Position numbers and translations under genes: made by a program | Source of the DNA: Paenibacillus sp. J5C2022 | GTDB taxonomy: Bacteria > Bacillota > Bacilli > Paenibacillales > Paenibacillaceae | Direction of reading: 5' to 3' | Assembly: GCF_025567625.1 (NCBI RefSeq) | Contig: NZ_JAOQJC010000015.1 | Span: 85,456 to 149,455 of the forward strand | DNA length: 64,000 nt | Notes under the pieces: generated by a model | Database searches by the model: none | Told to the model about the DNA's origin: nothing | The model's input: only the letters and a program-made list of their open reading frames with translations | Part shown: positions 8,109 through 16,046 of the stretch, piece after piece | Layout of the letters: each line of letters opens with the position of its first letter | Position numbering within the stretch: position 1 is the first letter of the stretch

Positions 8109-8801
8109 ATGAGATCGCATATCGTTGTCGTCGACGATGACGAGCGCATTACGTCCATGCTGCGGCGCAGTCTGGCGTTCGAAGGGTATGAGGTGTCGAC
8201 CGCTTCGAACGGCGCGGAAGGACTGAAGCTGCTGCTGGGCGTAGAGCCGGACTTGATTATACTGGATGTGATGATGCCGCAGGTGGACGGCTGGGAGGTG
8301 TGCCGTCGCATTCGCGAGGCCGGAAGCACGGTGCCGATCCTGATGCTGACGGCCAAGGATGAGGTAGCGGACCGCGTGAAGGGGCTGGATACGGGGGCGG
8401 ACGATTATGTCGTCAAGCCGTTCGCGCTGGAAGAGCTGCTGGCCAGGGCGCGAGCGCTGCTCCGCCGCAAGTCGGACAAGCTTGAGAGCAGCCACAGCAA
8501 GCTGCAATTCGAGGACTTGACGCTGGATATGGATGCGAGAGAAGCGATGCGGGGGGGACGCAGAATCGAGCTGACCTCCAAGGAATACGATCTGCTGCTG
8601 CTGTTCATGCAGAATCCGCGCAGGGTGCTGACGCGCGATGCCATTATGGAGAAAATATGGGGCTACGACTTCAGCGGCGAATCCAATGTGCTGGAGGTAT
8701 ATATCGCCATGTTGAGGCAGAAGCTGGAGGAGGGCGGATTAAGCCGCCTTATCTCTACGGTGCGCGGCACCGGTTATGTGCTTCGCGGGGAGGCGGGGTG
8801 A
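8109..8801 (+). CDS. OmpR/PhoB-family response regulator (CssR-like by context)
   Basis: A 230-residue regulator. The receiver domain has VVDDDERI, the phospho-Asp53 in IILDVMMPQVDGWE, Thr in MLTAKD and Lys in DYVVKPFALEEL. The C-terminal winged helix (about residues 130-225) includes ELTSKEYDLLLLFM and STVRGTGYVLR. The start has AAGGAGGG nine bases upstream. Six bases separate it from the kinase gene. Its position directly after htrA suggests control of htrA through the 11-base repeats; that link is inference, because other OmpR-type pairs have the same architecture. Confidence 0.88.
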   Translation: MRSHIVVVDDDERITSMLRRSLAFEGYEVSTASNGAEGLKLLLGVEPDLIILDVMMPQVDGWEVCRRIREAGSTVPILMLTAKDEVADRVKGLDTGADDYVVKPFALEELLARARALLRRKSDKLESSHSKLQFEDLTLDMDAREAMRGGRRIELTSKEYDLLLLFMQNPRRVLTRDAIMEKIWGYDFSGESNVLEVYIAMLRQKLEEGGLSRLISTVRGTGYVLRGEAG

Positions 8802-8807
8802 TCGGGC

Positions 8808-10322
8808 ATGTCCATCCGACTAAGACTAACATTATGGTATTCCGGACTGTTGGCCGCGACGCTTCTCGCCTTTGGGATTGCCGTGTACGGCTTTATCCAT
8901 TGGAATACGTATTTCGATTTGAAGGAGCAGATCAAGGCGCAAAGCGAGAAGCTGGGCATTACGGCGAGCTATAATATTTTCGATATGAGGAACATTGAGC
9001 TGGACCTGCGAACCCGGATCGAAAACAAGGATATGTACGTTCAGCTTGTCAGCTACGAGACGGGTATTGTGAAGGTGTCCAGCAATATGCAGAACAATGT
9101 GATTCCATATCCCAAGCGTCCTAACGTAAACACGAACCCTGTCTTTACTGAAATACCCGTTATGTTCGAAGGATCGAAATACAAGATGATTACGTATCAG
9201 ACCCCGGTCAAGATTGACAACCGGCTCGTAGGTCTGCTGCAGGTAGGGGCGATACCCTATAACGAAGAGAAAATACTGAAAGGCTTGCGCAATACGCTAG
9301 TGTTCTCATCGCTGCTAGTCATTATCATCGCTTTTACGGTAGGCATGCTCATTGCAAGACAGGCGTTGCGACCCATCGGACGCGTCATTCATGCGACGCA
9401 GCAGATTGAGAAGGGGACGGATCTAAGCGTGCGCATCCCTTCCGAGGGACCTCGCGACGAGATCGGCACGCTGGTCAATACGCTCAATTCCATGCTGGGA
9501 CGTCTGGAGAAAGCCTACAATGAGCTGGATGAAGCTTATACGGCGCAGCGCCGATTCGTCTCCGACGCTTCTCATGAGCTGCGCACACCGCTTACGACGA
9601 TTCGCGGCAATATCGATCTGCTGGAGAAGATGTGGGGCCAGGCGGGCATAAGGAACGGAGAAGGGGCCGAGACACACGGACTGGCGCTTTCGAACGAGTA
9701 TTTGACCATTTCGAATGAAGCGATGAGCGATATATCCGCAGAGGCGAAGCGAATGAGCACGCTCGTAGGGGACTTGCTGGCGCTGGCAAGGGCGGATGCG
9801 GGGTATGTGATGGAGAAGGAGCAAGTGCTTCTGCTGCCGCTGACGGAAGAAGTCGTAAGGCGTGCAGGCTTGTTGCCGCGCCATGCGGAGTGGAAGGTCG
9901 GCAATCTGTCGCAGCTGGAAGGCGTCCAAGTATATGGCAATCACGAGTATTTGCAGCAGCTGCTGTTCATATTCATCGAGAACGGATTCAAATATACGCC
10001 AAGCGGCTATGTGGAGTTAAGCGCCGTCAAGAAGGATCAGCATATCGGCTGGATGATCAAGGATACGGGGATCGGCATGAACAGCGACGAAATTCCCCAC
10101 ATATTCGACCGGTTCTATCGGGCGGATGAATCCCGCGGAGTTACGTCCGGCACAGGATTGGGCTTGTCCATTGCCAAGTGGATTCTCGACGAGCATGGCG
10201 GATCGGTTGAAGTCGTCACCAGAGAGGGCGAGGGCTCTACCTTCACCATCTGGCTGCCTATCGACTTTTCGGAGCGGAGCGATTCGTCTATAATAGAAGG
10301 AACGAACTCCATCGAGAGCTGA
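8808..10322 (+). CDS. membrane sensor histidine kinase, HAMP type (CssS-like by context)
   Basis: A 504-residue kinase. The first membrane helix is near residues 8-30 and the second near 166-186 (LVFSSLLVIIIAFTVGML), with an extracellular sensor of about 135 residues. HAMP follows, then the dimerisation motif FVSDASHELRTPLTTIRG with the phospho-His, the N box ENGFKYT, and the G boxes DTGIGM and GTGLGLSIAKW. It is probably translated from the same transcript as the upstream regulator, with GGGGAGG inside the regulator's 3' end serving as ribosome site. An insertion of about 30 residues after the H box makes it longer than Bacillus CssS. Confidence 0.88.
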   Translation: MSIRLRLTLWYSGLLAATLLAFGIAVYGFIHWNTYFDLKEQIKAQSEKLGITASYNIFDMRNIELDLRTRIENKDMYVQLVSYETGIVKVSSNMQNNVIPYPKRPNVNTNPVFTEIPVMFEGSKYKMITYQTPVKIDNRLVGLLQVGAIPYNEEKILKGLRNTLVFSSLLVIIIAFTVGMLIARQALRPIGRVIHATQQIEKGTDLSVRIPSEGPRDEIGTLVNTLNSMLGRLEKAYNELDEAYTAQRRFVSDASHELRTPLTTIRGNIDLLEKMWGQAGIRNGEGAETHGLALSNEYLTISNEAMSDISAEAKRMSTLVGDLLALARADAGYVMEKEQVLLLPLTEEVVRRAGLLPRHAEWKVGNLSQLEGVQVYGNHEYLQQLLFIFIENGFKYTPSGYVELSAVKKDQHIGWMIKDTGIGMNSDEIPHIFDRFYRADESRGVTSGTGLGLSIAKWILDEHGGSVEVVTREGEGSTFTIWLPIDFSERSDSSIIEGTNSIES

Positions 10323-10370
10323 TTTTTGCATGCTCTTGGAGAGAGGTTCGACAGAAAGCAGGTGCAACGG

Positions 10371-11318
10371 ATGGAAATCGTGAAAATATCGCCGAGGGGC
10401 TACTGTTATGGCGTTGTCGATGCGATGGTGCTTGCATTGCAGACGGCCAAAGATCTGGAGCTGCCAAGGCCCATCTATATTCTTGGCATGATTGTTCATA
10501 ATGCGCATGTAACGGAAGCGTTCGAGAAGGAAGGCGTCATTACGCTGGACGGCGCGAACCGGCTGGAAATACTGGAAGGCATTCAAGAAGGGACCGTAAT
10601 CTTCACCGCGCACGGCGTATCGCCGGAAGTGCGCAGACGCGCCAAGGAAAAGGGACTTGCTGTCGTAGACGCTACTTGTCCGGACGTGACGAAGACGCAT
10701 GATCTCATTCGCGAGAAGACGGCGGACGGCTATCACATCATTTATATCGGGAAGAAAGGCCACCCGGAGCCGGAGGGCGCAATCGGGGTAGCTCCCGAAT
10801 CCGTCCATTTGATCGAGAAGGAAGAAGAGATCGTCGGCCTGCAGGTACCGGACGGCCCCATTATTATTACGAACCAGACGACGATGTCGCAATGGGATAT
10901 CCGTCATATTATGGAGAAGCTGAAGGAGAAGTATCCGCACGCCGAGGTGCATAACGAGATATGCTTGGCGACGCAGGTGCGGCAAGAGGCGGTTGCGGAG
11001 CAGGCGGGTACGGCTCAGCTATGTCTCGTCGTCGGCGATCCGCGCAGCAACAACTCCAATCGACTTGCGCAGGTGTCGGAGCAGATTGCCGGCGTGAAGG
11101 CATACCGTATTGCGGACGTGTCCGAGATCAAGCAAGAGTGGCTGGCGGGTGTCGAGCGAGTAGCGATTACTTCGGGAGCGTCTACGCCGACGGCTCTGAC
11201 GAAGGAAGTTATTCAATATATCGAGCAGTACGATCACAACGATCCTGCCACATGGGAGATCAAGCGTACAGTCAATATGGAGAAGCTGCTGCCGAAAGTT
11301 CGCGCGAAGGCGAACTGA
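10371..11318 (+). CDS. ispH: 4-hydroxy-3-methylbut-2-enyl diphosphate reductase
   Basis: The last enzyme of the MEP isoprenoid pathway: it reduces HMBPP to IPP and DMAPP with an iron-sulfur cluster. The 315 residues start [15 protein letters not shown], typical for Gram-positive IspH. The three cluster cysteines are seen in GYCYG, DATCPDV and EICLATQ. The diphosphate-binding histidines are in VHNAHV and TAHGVSP, and a TNQTTMSQ segment carries the active-site Thr. ATG 10371 is preferred over an in-frame TTG at 10326, which lacks a ribosome site; AGGTG precedes the ATG. It begins 48 bases after the kinase gene with no terminator seen between them, so read-through is possible. A strong terminator follows. 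Confidence 0.95.
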   Translation: MEIVKISPRGYCYGVVDAMVLALQTAKDLELPRPIYILGMIVHNAHVTEAFEKEGVITLDGANRLEILEGIQEGTVIFTAHGVSPEVRRRAKEKGLAVVDATCPDVTKTHDLIREKTADGYHIIYIGKKGHPEPEGAIGVAPESVHLIEKEEEIVGLQVPDGPIIITNQTTMSQWDIRHIMEKLKEKYPHAEVHNEICLATQVRQEAVAEQAGTAQLCLVVGDPRSNNSNRLAQVSEQIAGVKAYRIADVSEIKQEWLAGVERVAITSGASTPTALTKEVIQYIEQYDHNDPATWEIKRTVNMEKLLPKVRAKAN

Positions 11319-11341
11319 CGGTTAGCGATGAGCGGTGAACG

Positions 11342-11384
11342 GAGCGGCGAAGGGAGCGGGAGACGCTTCCTTTCGCCGCTCTTT
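11342..11384 (+). terminator. strong hairpin terminator after ispH
   Basis: GAGCGGCGAA..GGAGCG pairs with CGCTTCCTTTCGCCGCTC, a stem of about 17 base pairs with one wobble, then TTT and a later TTTTT. Confidence 0.75.
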
Positions 11385-11397
11385 GCGCGCCATTTTT

Positions 11398-11885
11398 GAA
11401 GCTCCAGTGTATGAGGCCTACACAAGCGGAGTCGGGATGCGTCATTTTGAAGCTCCAGTGTATGAGGCATACATAAGAAGGGTCGGAATGTGTTCTTTTG
11501 AAGCTCTAGTGTATGAGGCATACATAAGCAGAGTCGGAATGTGTTCTTTTGAAGCTCCAGTGTATGAGGCCTACACAAGCGGAGTCGGGATGCGTCATTT
11601 TGATGCTCTAGTGTATGAGGCATACATAAGCAGGGTCGGAATGTGTTCTTTTGAAGCTCCAGTGTATGAGGCCTACACAAGCAGAGTTGGATTGCGTCTT
11701 TTTGATGCTCCAGTGTATGAGGCATACACAAGCAGAGTCGGAATGTGTTCTTTTGAAGCTCCAGTGTATGAGGCCTACACAAGCGGAGTCGGATTGCGTC
11801 TTTTTGATACTCCAGTGTATGAGGCATACATAAGAAGAGTCGTGATGCGTCTTTTTGATGCTCCAGTGTATGTGGCATACATTTT
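11398..11885. repeat. 51-bp tandem repeat array, nine full units and one partial
   Basis: Units begin with GAAGCTCCAG or GATGCTCYAG and start at 11398, 11449, 11500, 11551, 11602, 11653, 11704, 11755, 11806 and (partial) 11857. Each contains a small inverted repeat, GTGTATG-AGG-CATACA or the variant GTGTA..TACAC. Because 51 is a multiple of three, frames stay open on both strands (for example a 186-codon frame on + and a 214-codon frame on -). Neither has a convincing ribosome site, so these frames are not called as genes. Units alternate between two main variants, with GGCCTACAC or GGCATACAT in the hairpin. Confidence 0.9.
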
Positions 11886-11912
11886 CCAGACGTAGTAATA
11901 ACAAAACCGCGG

Positions 11913-11941
11913 TTGACGAAGACGGTGTAATCGTGTATATT
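11913..11941 (+). promoter_or_regulatory. sigma-A promoter for aroF
   Basis: TTGACG (11913-11918), a 17-base spacer and TATATT (11936-11941). It is followed by an A-rich leader and then aroF. Confidence 0.75.
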
Positions 11942-11951
11942 TACTTTAGCG

Positions 11952-12030
11952 ATTAAAAGCTTAAAAGCTTAAAAGCCAAAAAGCTTAAAAGCCAAAAAGC
12001 TTAAAAGTAAAAAAGCATAAAAGCGCTAAA
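11952..12030 (+). repeat. A-rich AAAAGC-type leader repeats before aroF
   Basis: About nine imperfect copies of AAAAGCTT, AAAAGCCA, AAAAGTAA, AAAAGCAT or AAAGCGCT in tandem, between the promoter and the start codon. They would form the first part of the aroF mRNA. The function is unknown. Confidence 0.7.
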
Positions 12031-12059
12031 GTAAAATGTGTGTAAAGGGAGAGATCGCC

Positions 12060-13124
12060 ATGATCGTAATTACAAAGTCCAATATTGACAATGAACGCAT
12101 AGAGGAAATTGTCGCTTATATCGAAAGAAACGGAGGCGTGCAGGCGCATGTGTCCAAAGGAACAGACCGTACCGTTATTGGCATCATCGGCCAGGCAGAT
12201 CCTGCTCTGGGCGACCAACTGCGCGGCATGAAGGGCGTCGAAAATGTGATCAAGGTGTCCAAATCCTACAAGCTGGCCAGCCGTGACTTCCATCCCGACG
12301 ACACGGTCATCGATATTAAGGGAGTCAAGATCGGCGGAAGTAATCTCGTTATTATGGGCGGACCGTGCGCAGTTGAAACACCGGAGCAAATCGATGAAAT
12401 AGCCCGACTGGTGAAAGCGGCGGGCGGTCAAGTGCTGCGCGGCGGAGCTTTCAAGCCGAGAACGGGACCTTACAGCTTCCAAGGCGTCGGCGTAGAAGGC
12501 TTGGCGATGATGGCCGAGGCGGGCAAGAAGCATGGGCTGCTTACGATAACCGAAGTCATGACGCCCGAATACGTCGATGTGTGTGCCGAGTATGCGGACA
12601 TCTTGCAGGTGGGTACACGCAACATGCAGAACTTCGACCTGCTGCGCAAACTGGGCACGATTCAGACGCCGGTGCTGCTCAAGAGAGGCTTCAGCGCCAC
12701 GTATGATGAATTCCTTAACGCAGCGGAGTACATCCTGGCCGGAGGCAATCCCAACGTTATGTTATGCGAGCGCGGTATCCGAACGTTCGAGACATATACT
12801 CGCAATACGCTCGACCTGTCCGCAATCCCCGTTCTTCAGTCGCTTAGCCATCTGCCGGTCATCTCCGATCCTAGTCACGGCACGGGACGCCGGGAGCTGG
12901 TAGAGCCGATGTCCAAGGCTTCCGTAGCGGCCGGCGCCAACGGCTTGATTGTGGAGATGCATACCGATCCCGACAACTCCATGACGGGAGACGGCGTGCA
13001 GTCTCTGTTCCCGGATCAGTTCGCCAACTTGCTGAAGGACCTTGAGCAGCTTGCGACTCTGGTAGGCAAAGAGTTTAATACGGAGAAAGAGCCTGCCAGC
13101 GCTTTTGTAGAATGGAAGAAGTAG
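12060..13124 (+). CDS. aroF: 3-deoxy-7-phosphoheptulonate synthase, type I-beta
   Basis: First enzyme of the shikimate pathway: PEP plus erythrose 4-phosphate to DAHP. It has 354 residues. Residues 1-70 form a small ferredoxin-like regulatory domain of the Thermotoga DAHPS type ([18 protein letters not shown]). The TIM-barrel core shows [38 protein letters not shown] and [10 protein letters not shown], the usual substrate and metal motifs. No chorismate mutase domain is fused, unlike Bacillus subtilis AroA. ATG 12060 is preceded by AAGGGAGA; the in-frame upstream ATG at 12036 lacks a ribosome site. It has its own promoter and terminator, so it is monocistronic. Feedback control through the N-terminal domain is likely from the family. 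Confidence 0.95.
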   Translation: MIVITKSNIDNERIEEIVAYIERNGGVQAHVSKGTDRTVIGIIGQADPALGDQLRGMKGVENVIKVSKSYKLASRDFHPDDTVIDIKGVKIGGSNLVIMGGPCAVETPEQIDEIARLVKAAGGQVLRGGAFKPRTGPYSFQGVGVEGLAMMAEAGKKHGLLTITEVMTPEYVDVCAEYADILQVGTRNMQNFDLLRKLGTIQTPVLLKRGFSATYDEFLNAAEYILAGGNPNVMLCERGIRTFETYTRNTLDLSAIPVLQSLSHLPVISDPSHGTGRRELVEPMSKASVAAGANGLIVEMHTDPDNSMTGDGVQSLFPDQFANLLKDLEQLATLVGKEFNTEKEPASAFVEWKK

Positions 13125-13142
13125 TCCGATTATATTAGTAGA

Positions 13143-13178
13143 AGATGGTTCGCCTGAACGGGGCGGGCCATCTTTTTT
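13143..13178 (+). terminator. terminator after aroF
   Basis: AGATGGTTCGCC pairs with GGGCGGGCCATCT (two wobbles), followed by six T. Confidence 0.85.
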
Positions 13179-13322
13179 GTTCAGGCAATAATGTACTAGT
13201 CCGAACTGGGGAGCATTAAGGTGAAATGGTGCGGAAGCAGTTGTAACTGCAGTATGACGGGGGATTACAGTCGAATTAGGGACAATTTGCGAGCCGGAAA
13301 CATGGGAATATTTAAAATAATT

Positions 13323-13343
13323 AGGAGGTTTTCTGAAATGTAA
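13323..13343 (+). other. ribosome site followed by a start codon directly adjoining a stop
   Basis: AGGAGG at 13323-13328, then ATG at 13338 immediately followed by TAA at 13341. It could be a minimal start-stop element or the relic of a lost gene. It lies in the 380-base gap between aroF and glnA, most of which (13179-13322) shows no other recognisable feature. Confidence 0.4.
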
Positions 13344-13360
13344 GCGCACCCACGTGAGTT

Positions 13361-13392
13361 TACCTGACATGTGAATCAAAAATACCTGACAT
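13361..13392 (+). promoter_or_regulatory. two TACCTGACAT direct repeats upstream of glnA
   Basis: TACCTGACAT occurs at 13361 and again at 13383, 22 bases apart (two helical turns), ending five bases before the -35 box. This is a good position for an activator or repressor. It does not match the TGTNAN7TNACA GlnR/TnrA consensus. Confidence 0.5.
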
Positions 13393-13397
13393 AGCTA

Positions 13398-13426
13398 TTG
13401 ACGCTTGGATTGCACAGTCTTATAAT
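13398..13426 (+). promoter_or_regulatory. sigma-A promoter for glnA
   Basis: TTGACG (13398-13403), a 17-base spacer and a consensus TATAAT (13421-13426). The mRNA leader would be about 70 bases. Confidence 0.8.
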
Positions 13427-13503
13427 AAACGACATAGATAACGAAATACTTGAACGTTCTAAGTCAAAATCCACGTTAATGTTCGGAAATGGAGGAAGTT
13501 AAG

Positions 13504-14928
13504 ATGTCAGTTCAAAAAGTTTTGGAGCAAATTACAGAAAACAACATTCAGTTTGTCGATTTTCGTTTTGTGAGCCTCGCGGGTGGAGCGCATCATATTA
13601 CGCTGCCTGCTACAGAGGTGGATGCAGATACATTCGTGAACGGCGTTGCGTTCGACGGTTCGTCTATCCCGGGCTTCCGCGGCATTGAAGAATCCGATAT
13701 GGTCATGATGCCGGACCCTGAGACAGCATATATCGATCCTTTCACAGCTCATCCTACTTTGAACATCATGTGCAACATCAACACTCCAGACGGCGAACGT
13801 TACGATCGCGATCCTCGCAGCATTGCCCACAAGGCGGAAGAGTACCTGCAATCCTGCGGTATCGGCACAACAGCTTTCTTCGCACCAGAATCCGAATTTT
13901 TCATCTTCGACGATGTTCGTTACGAGAGCTCCATGAATACTTCGTTCTACAAAGTAGATTCCGAGGAAGGCGCTTGGAATACAGCGCGCAAGGAAGAAGG
14001 CGGGAACCTCGGCTTCAAAATTCCGACTAAAGGCGGTTATGTTCCGGTAGCGCCAGCAGATTCCCAGCAAGATATCCGCAGCGAGATGGTTCGCCTTATG
14101 CAAGAATCCGGCCTTCGCGTTGAGCGTCATCACCATGAAGTGGCGACAGCAGGCCAAGCGGAAATCAACTTCCGCTTCGACACGTTGACCAAAACAGCCG
14201 ACAACCTTCTGAAGTATAAATATATCGTGCACAACGTAGCTCGCCAATGGGGCAAAGTCGCAACATTTATGCCTAAGCCGCTGTATGGCGACAATGGCAG
14301 TGGCATGCACGTTCACACGTCCATCTTCGATGGCGACACGCCATTGTTCTACGATAATACGCAATATGCGAACCTGAGCAAAACGGCTATGAGCTACATC
14401 GCTGGCGTTCTGTATCACGCTCCTGCTCTGATCGCATTCACGAACCCAAGCACGAACTCCTTCAAGCGTCTGGTTCCTGGCTATGAAGCGCCGGTCAACC
14501 TCGTATTCTCGAAGGGCAACCGTTCCGCTGCAGTTCGTATTCCGATCGCTGCAGTAACACCGAAAGGTTGCCGCATCGAGTTCCGTACGCCGGACTCCAC
14601 TGCGAATCCTTATCTGGCATTTGCTGCGATGCTGCTTGCCGGTCTGGACGGCATCAAGCGCAATCTTGATCCGGTGGCTCTTGGTTATGGACCGTTCGAC
14701 AAGAACATCTATGATCTTCCTGAAGAAGAGAAGAGAGAAATCCGCAGCGTACCAGGCTCCCTGGACGAAGCGCTGGACGCTCTGGAAGCAGATACCGGCT
14801 TCTTGACGGAAAGCGGCGTATTCTCGGAAGACTTCATCAATAACTACGTAGCGCTTAAGCGTTCTGAAGCTAAAGCGGTCAACATGCGCGTTCATCCGCA
14901 TGAGTTCAGCCTCTACTTCGGCTGCTAA
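13504..14928 (+). CDS. glnA: glutamine synthetase, class I-beta
   Basis: Makes glutamine from glutamate, ammonia and ATP. It has 474 residues, the length of proteobacterial GSI-beta rather than the roughly 440 of the GSI-alpha usual in Firmicutes. Motifs include FDGSSIPGF, FFAPESEFF, HHHEVATAGQ, KPLYGDNGSGMHVH, NPSTNSFKRLVPGYEAP and RIEFRTPDSTANPY. Residues near 400 read DKNIYDLPEEE, closely matching the Escherichia coli loop whose Tyr is adenylylated; the tyrosine is kept (Tyr403). ATG 13504 has GGAGG eight bases upstream; an ATG at 13489 overlaps that site. No glnR is adjacent. It stands alone between a strong promoter and two terminators. Confidence 0.95.
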   Translation: MSVQKVLEQITENNIQFVDFRFVSLAGGAHHITLPATEVDADTFVNGVAFDGSSIPGFRGIEESDMVMMPDPETAYIDPFTAHPTLNIMCNINTPDGERYDRDPRSIAHKAEEYLQSCGIGTTAFFAPESEFFIFDDVRYESSMNTSFYKVDSEEGAWNTARKEEGGNLGFKIPTKGGYVPVAPADSQQDIRSEMVRLMQESGLRVERHHHEVATAGQAEINFRFDTLTKTADNLLKYKYIVHNVARQWGKVATFMPKPLYGDNGSGMHVHTSIFDGDTPLFYDNTQYANLSKTAMSYIAGVLYHAPALIAFTNPSTNSFKRLVPGYEAPVNLVFSKGNRSAAVRIPIAAVTPKGCRIEFRTPDSTANPYLAFAAMLLAGLDGIKRNLDPVALGYGPFDKNIYDLPEEEKREIRSVPGSLDEALDALEADTGFLTESGVFSEDFINNYVALKRSEAKAVNMRVHPHEFSLYFGC

Positions 14929-14963
14929 TCGCATACGGCATACAGCAATTATATTGTAATCGT

Positions 14964-14990
14964 AAAAAAGAGCCCGGTCGGGCTCTTTTT
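14964..14990 (+). terminator. terminator after glnA
   Basis: AAAAAGAGCCCG pairs with CGGGCTCTTTTT around a very small loop, with T-runs on both strands. Confidence 0.9.
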
Positions 14991-15000
14991 CGTTTGATTA

Positions 15001-15031
15001 GGTCAGCCAGCATGTTCTGGTTGGCCTTTTT
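15001..15031 (+). terminator. second hairpin terminator after glnA
   Basis: GGTCAGCCAG pairs with CTGGTTGGCC, followed by five T. It is ten bases downstream of the first terminator, giving a tandem stop. Confidence 0.8.
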
Positions 15032-15099
15032 CGAGTCCATTTTCGAAAGCTCCGAAACTGGCTGGCAGAATGCATATACAAAATAATTGGTTGACGTTA

Positions 15100-15123
15100 A
15101 GATTGTAGACAAACTTACAATCT
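15100..15123. promoter_or_regulatory. 8-bp perfect inverted repeat over a -35 box
   Basis: AGATTGTA (15100-15107), an eight-base spacer and TACAATCT (15116-15123). It overlaps the -35 region of the SDR promoter, a typical repressor operator layout. The regulator is unknown and no regulator gene is adjacent. Confidence 0.5.
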
Positions 15124-15134
15124 CGTACTATACT
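15106..15134 (+). promoter_or_regulatory. candidate sigma-A promoter for the SDR/ceramidase-like pair
   Basis: TAGACA (15106-15111), a 17-base spacer and TATACT (15129-15134). Confidence 0.5.
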
Positions 15135-15220
15135 AATGCAGTATTAGAGTTTGTAATAAAATACATAAACGGAACTCTGCCATTGATTGGTTAGACAGAA
15201 GGGATGGGAGGATGGGGAGG

Positions 15221-15994
15221 ATGAGAGACAGGCTGAAAGGGAAAAGCGCTCTTGTTACCGGCGCGGGATCAGGCATCGGTGAGGCGACAGCCAGGCTGCT
15301 TGCCGATCAAGGGGCGAAAGTGGCTGTAGTGGATGTGGACGGAGAGAAAGCGGAGACGGTGTCCGCGAGCATTAATGCGGCGGGCGGCTGCAGTGTGGCG
15401 ATATGTGCCGATGTCAGCCGAGAAGAAGACGTCAAAAATGCGGTCAAACGGGCGCAATCCCGTTTCTCCTCCTTGGACATATTGATAAACAATGCGGCTG
15501 TGCAGATTATGGGGGAGCTGCATGATTGTACGGAGGAACAATTTGACAGAATGATAGCGGTTAACTTAAAAGGCGTCTTTTTTGGCTGCAAGCACGTTTT
15601 ACCGTTCATGCTGGAACAGAAGAAGGGCGTAATTCTCTCAACCAGCTCTGTCCTTGGCGTGACCGGAGATGCGGATCTTGGCATTTACGGGGCGACCAAA
15701 GGCGCAGTCATTGCCCTGACCAAATCGATGGCGGTAGCCTATGGATCGTCCGGAATCAGGGTCAATTGCGTTTGTCCGGGCGATGTCGGCACACCGATGG
15801 TGGAGCAATTTTTTGATTTTCAGCCGAATCCTGAGGCAGCCCGGGAACGAGTGTACGGTCAATATCCGATGCGGCGCATCGCAAGTCCGGAGGAAGTGGC
15901 GCAACTGCTAGCTTTCCTGGCTTCCGATGAAGCTTCTTTTATTACGGGCAGCCATATGTTCGTGGATGGAGGTCTGATGGCAAGCGTGTACTAA
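15221..15994 (+). CDS. short-chain dehydrogenase/reductase
   Basis: A 257-residue classical SDR (Rossmann fold, NAD(P)-dependent). It has the cofactor motif TGAGSGIGEA, Asp in VVDVDGE suggesting NAD preference, NNAA, the catalytic Ser (STSSV) with YGATK (Tyr and Lys), and the C-terminal ITGSHMFVDGG. The substrate cannot be told from sequence. Two ATG codons are possible: 15212 and 15221. The second has GGGAGG at a better distance. It lies 52 bases before a ceramidase-like gene on the same strand and shares its promoter, so the two may act on the same compound. Confidence 0.9.
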   Translation: MRDRLKGKSALVTGAGSGIGEATARLLADQGAKVAVVDVDGEKAETVSASINAAGGCSVAICADVSREEDVKNAVKRAQSRFSSLDILINNAAVQIMGELHDCTEEQFDRMIAVNLKGVFFGCKHVLPFMLEQKKGVILSTSSVLGVTGDADLGIYGATKGAVIALTKSMAVAYGSSGIRVNCVCPGDVGTPMVEQFFDFQPNPEAARERVYGQYPMRRIASPEEVAQLLAFLASDEASFITGSHMFVDGGLMASVY

Positions 15995-16046
15995 GCAGCG
16001 AGCTTTCACGGCTCAATAGGTTAAAGAAGTGAAGGAGGCAACTCGT

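Noticed and set aside
11398..11885. CRISPR-like periodic array
   Set aside because: The whole 51-base unit is repeated without unique spacers, and no cas gene is near.
11234..11895. Long open frames on both strands across the 51-bp repeats
   Set aside because: A 51-base unit keeps every stop-free frame open, so length is not evidence of coding. No good ribosome site precedes the plus-strand frame, and the minus-strand frame runs into ispH.
13231..13253. GlnR/TnrA site upstream of glnA
   Set aside because: TTGTAACTGCAGTATGACG comes close to TGTNAN7TNACA, but the spacing is eight and the last base differs.
13507..14934. 475-codon open frame antisense to glnA
   Set aside because: It mirrors the strongly conserved glutamine synthetase gene and has no family resemblance or ribosome site; the open frame is a product of codon bias.
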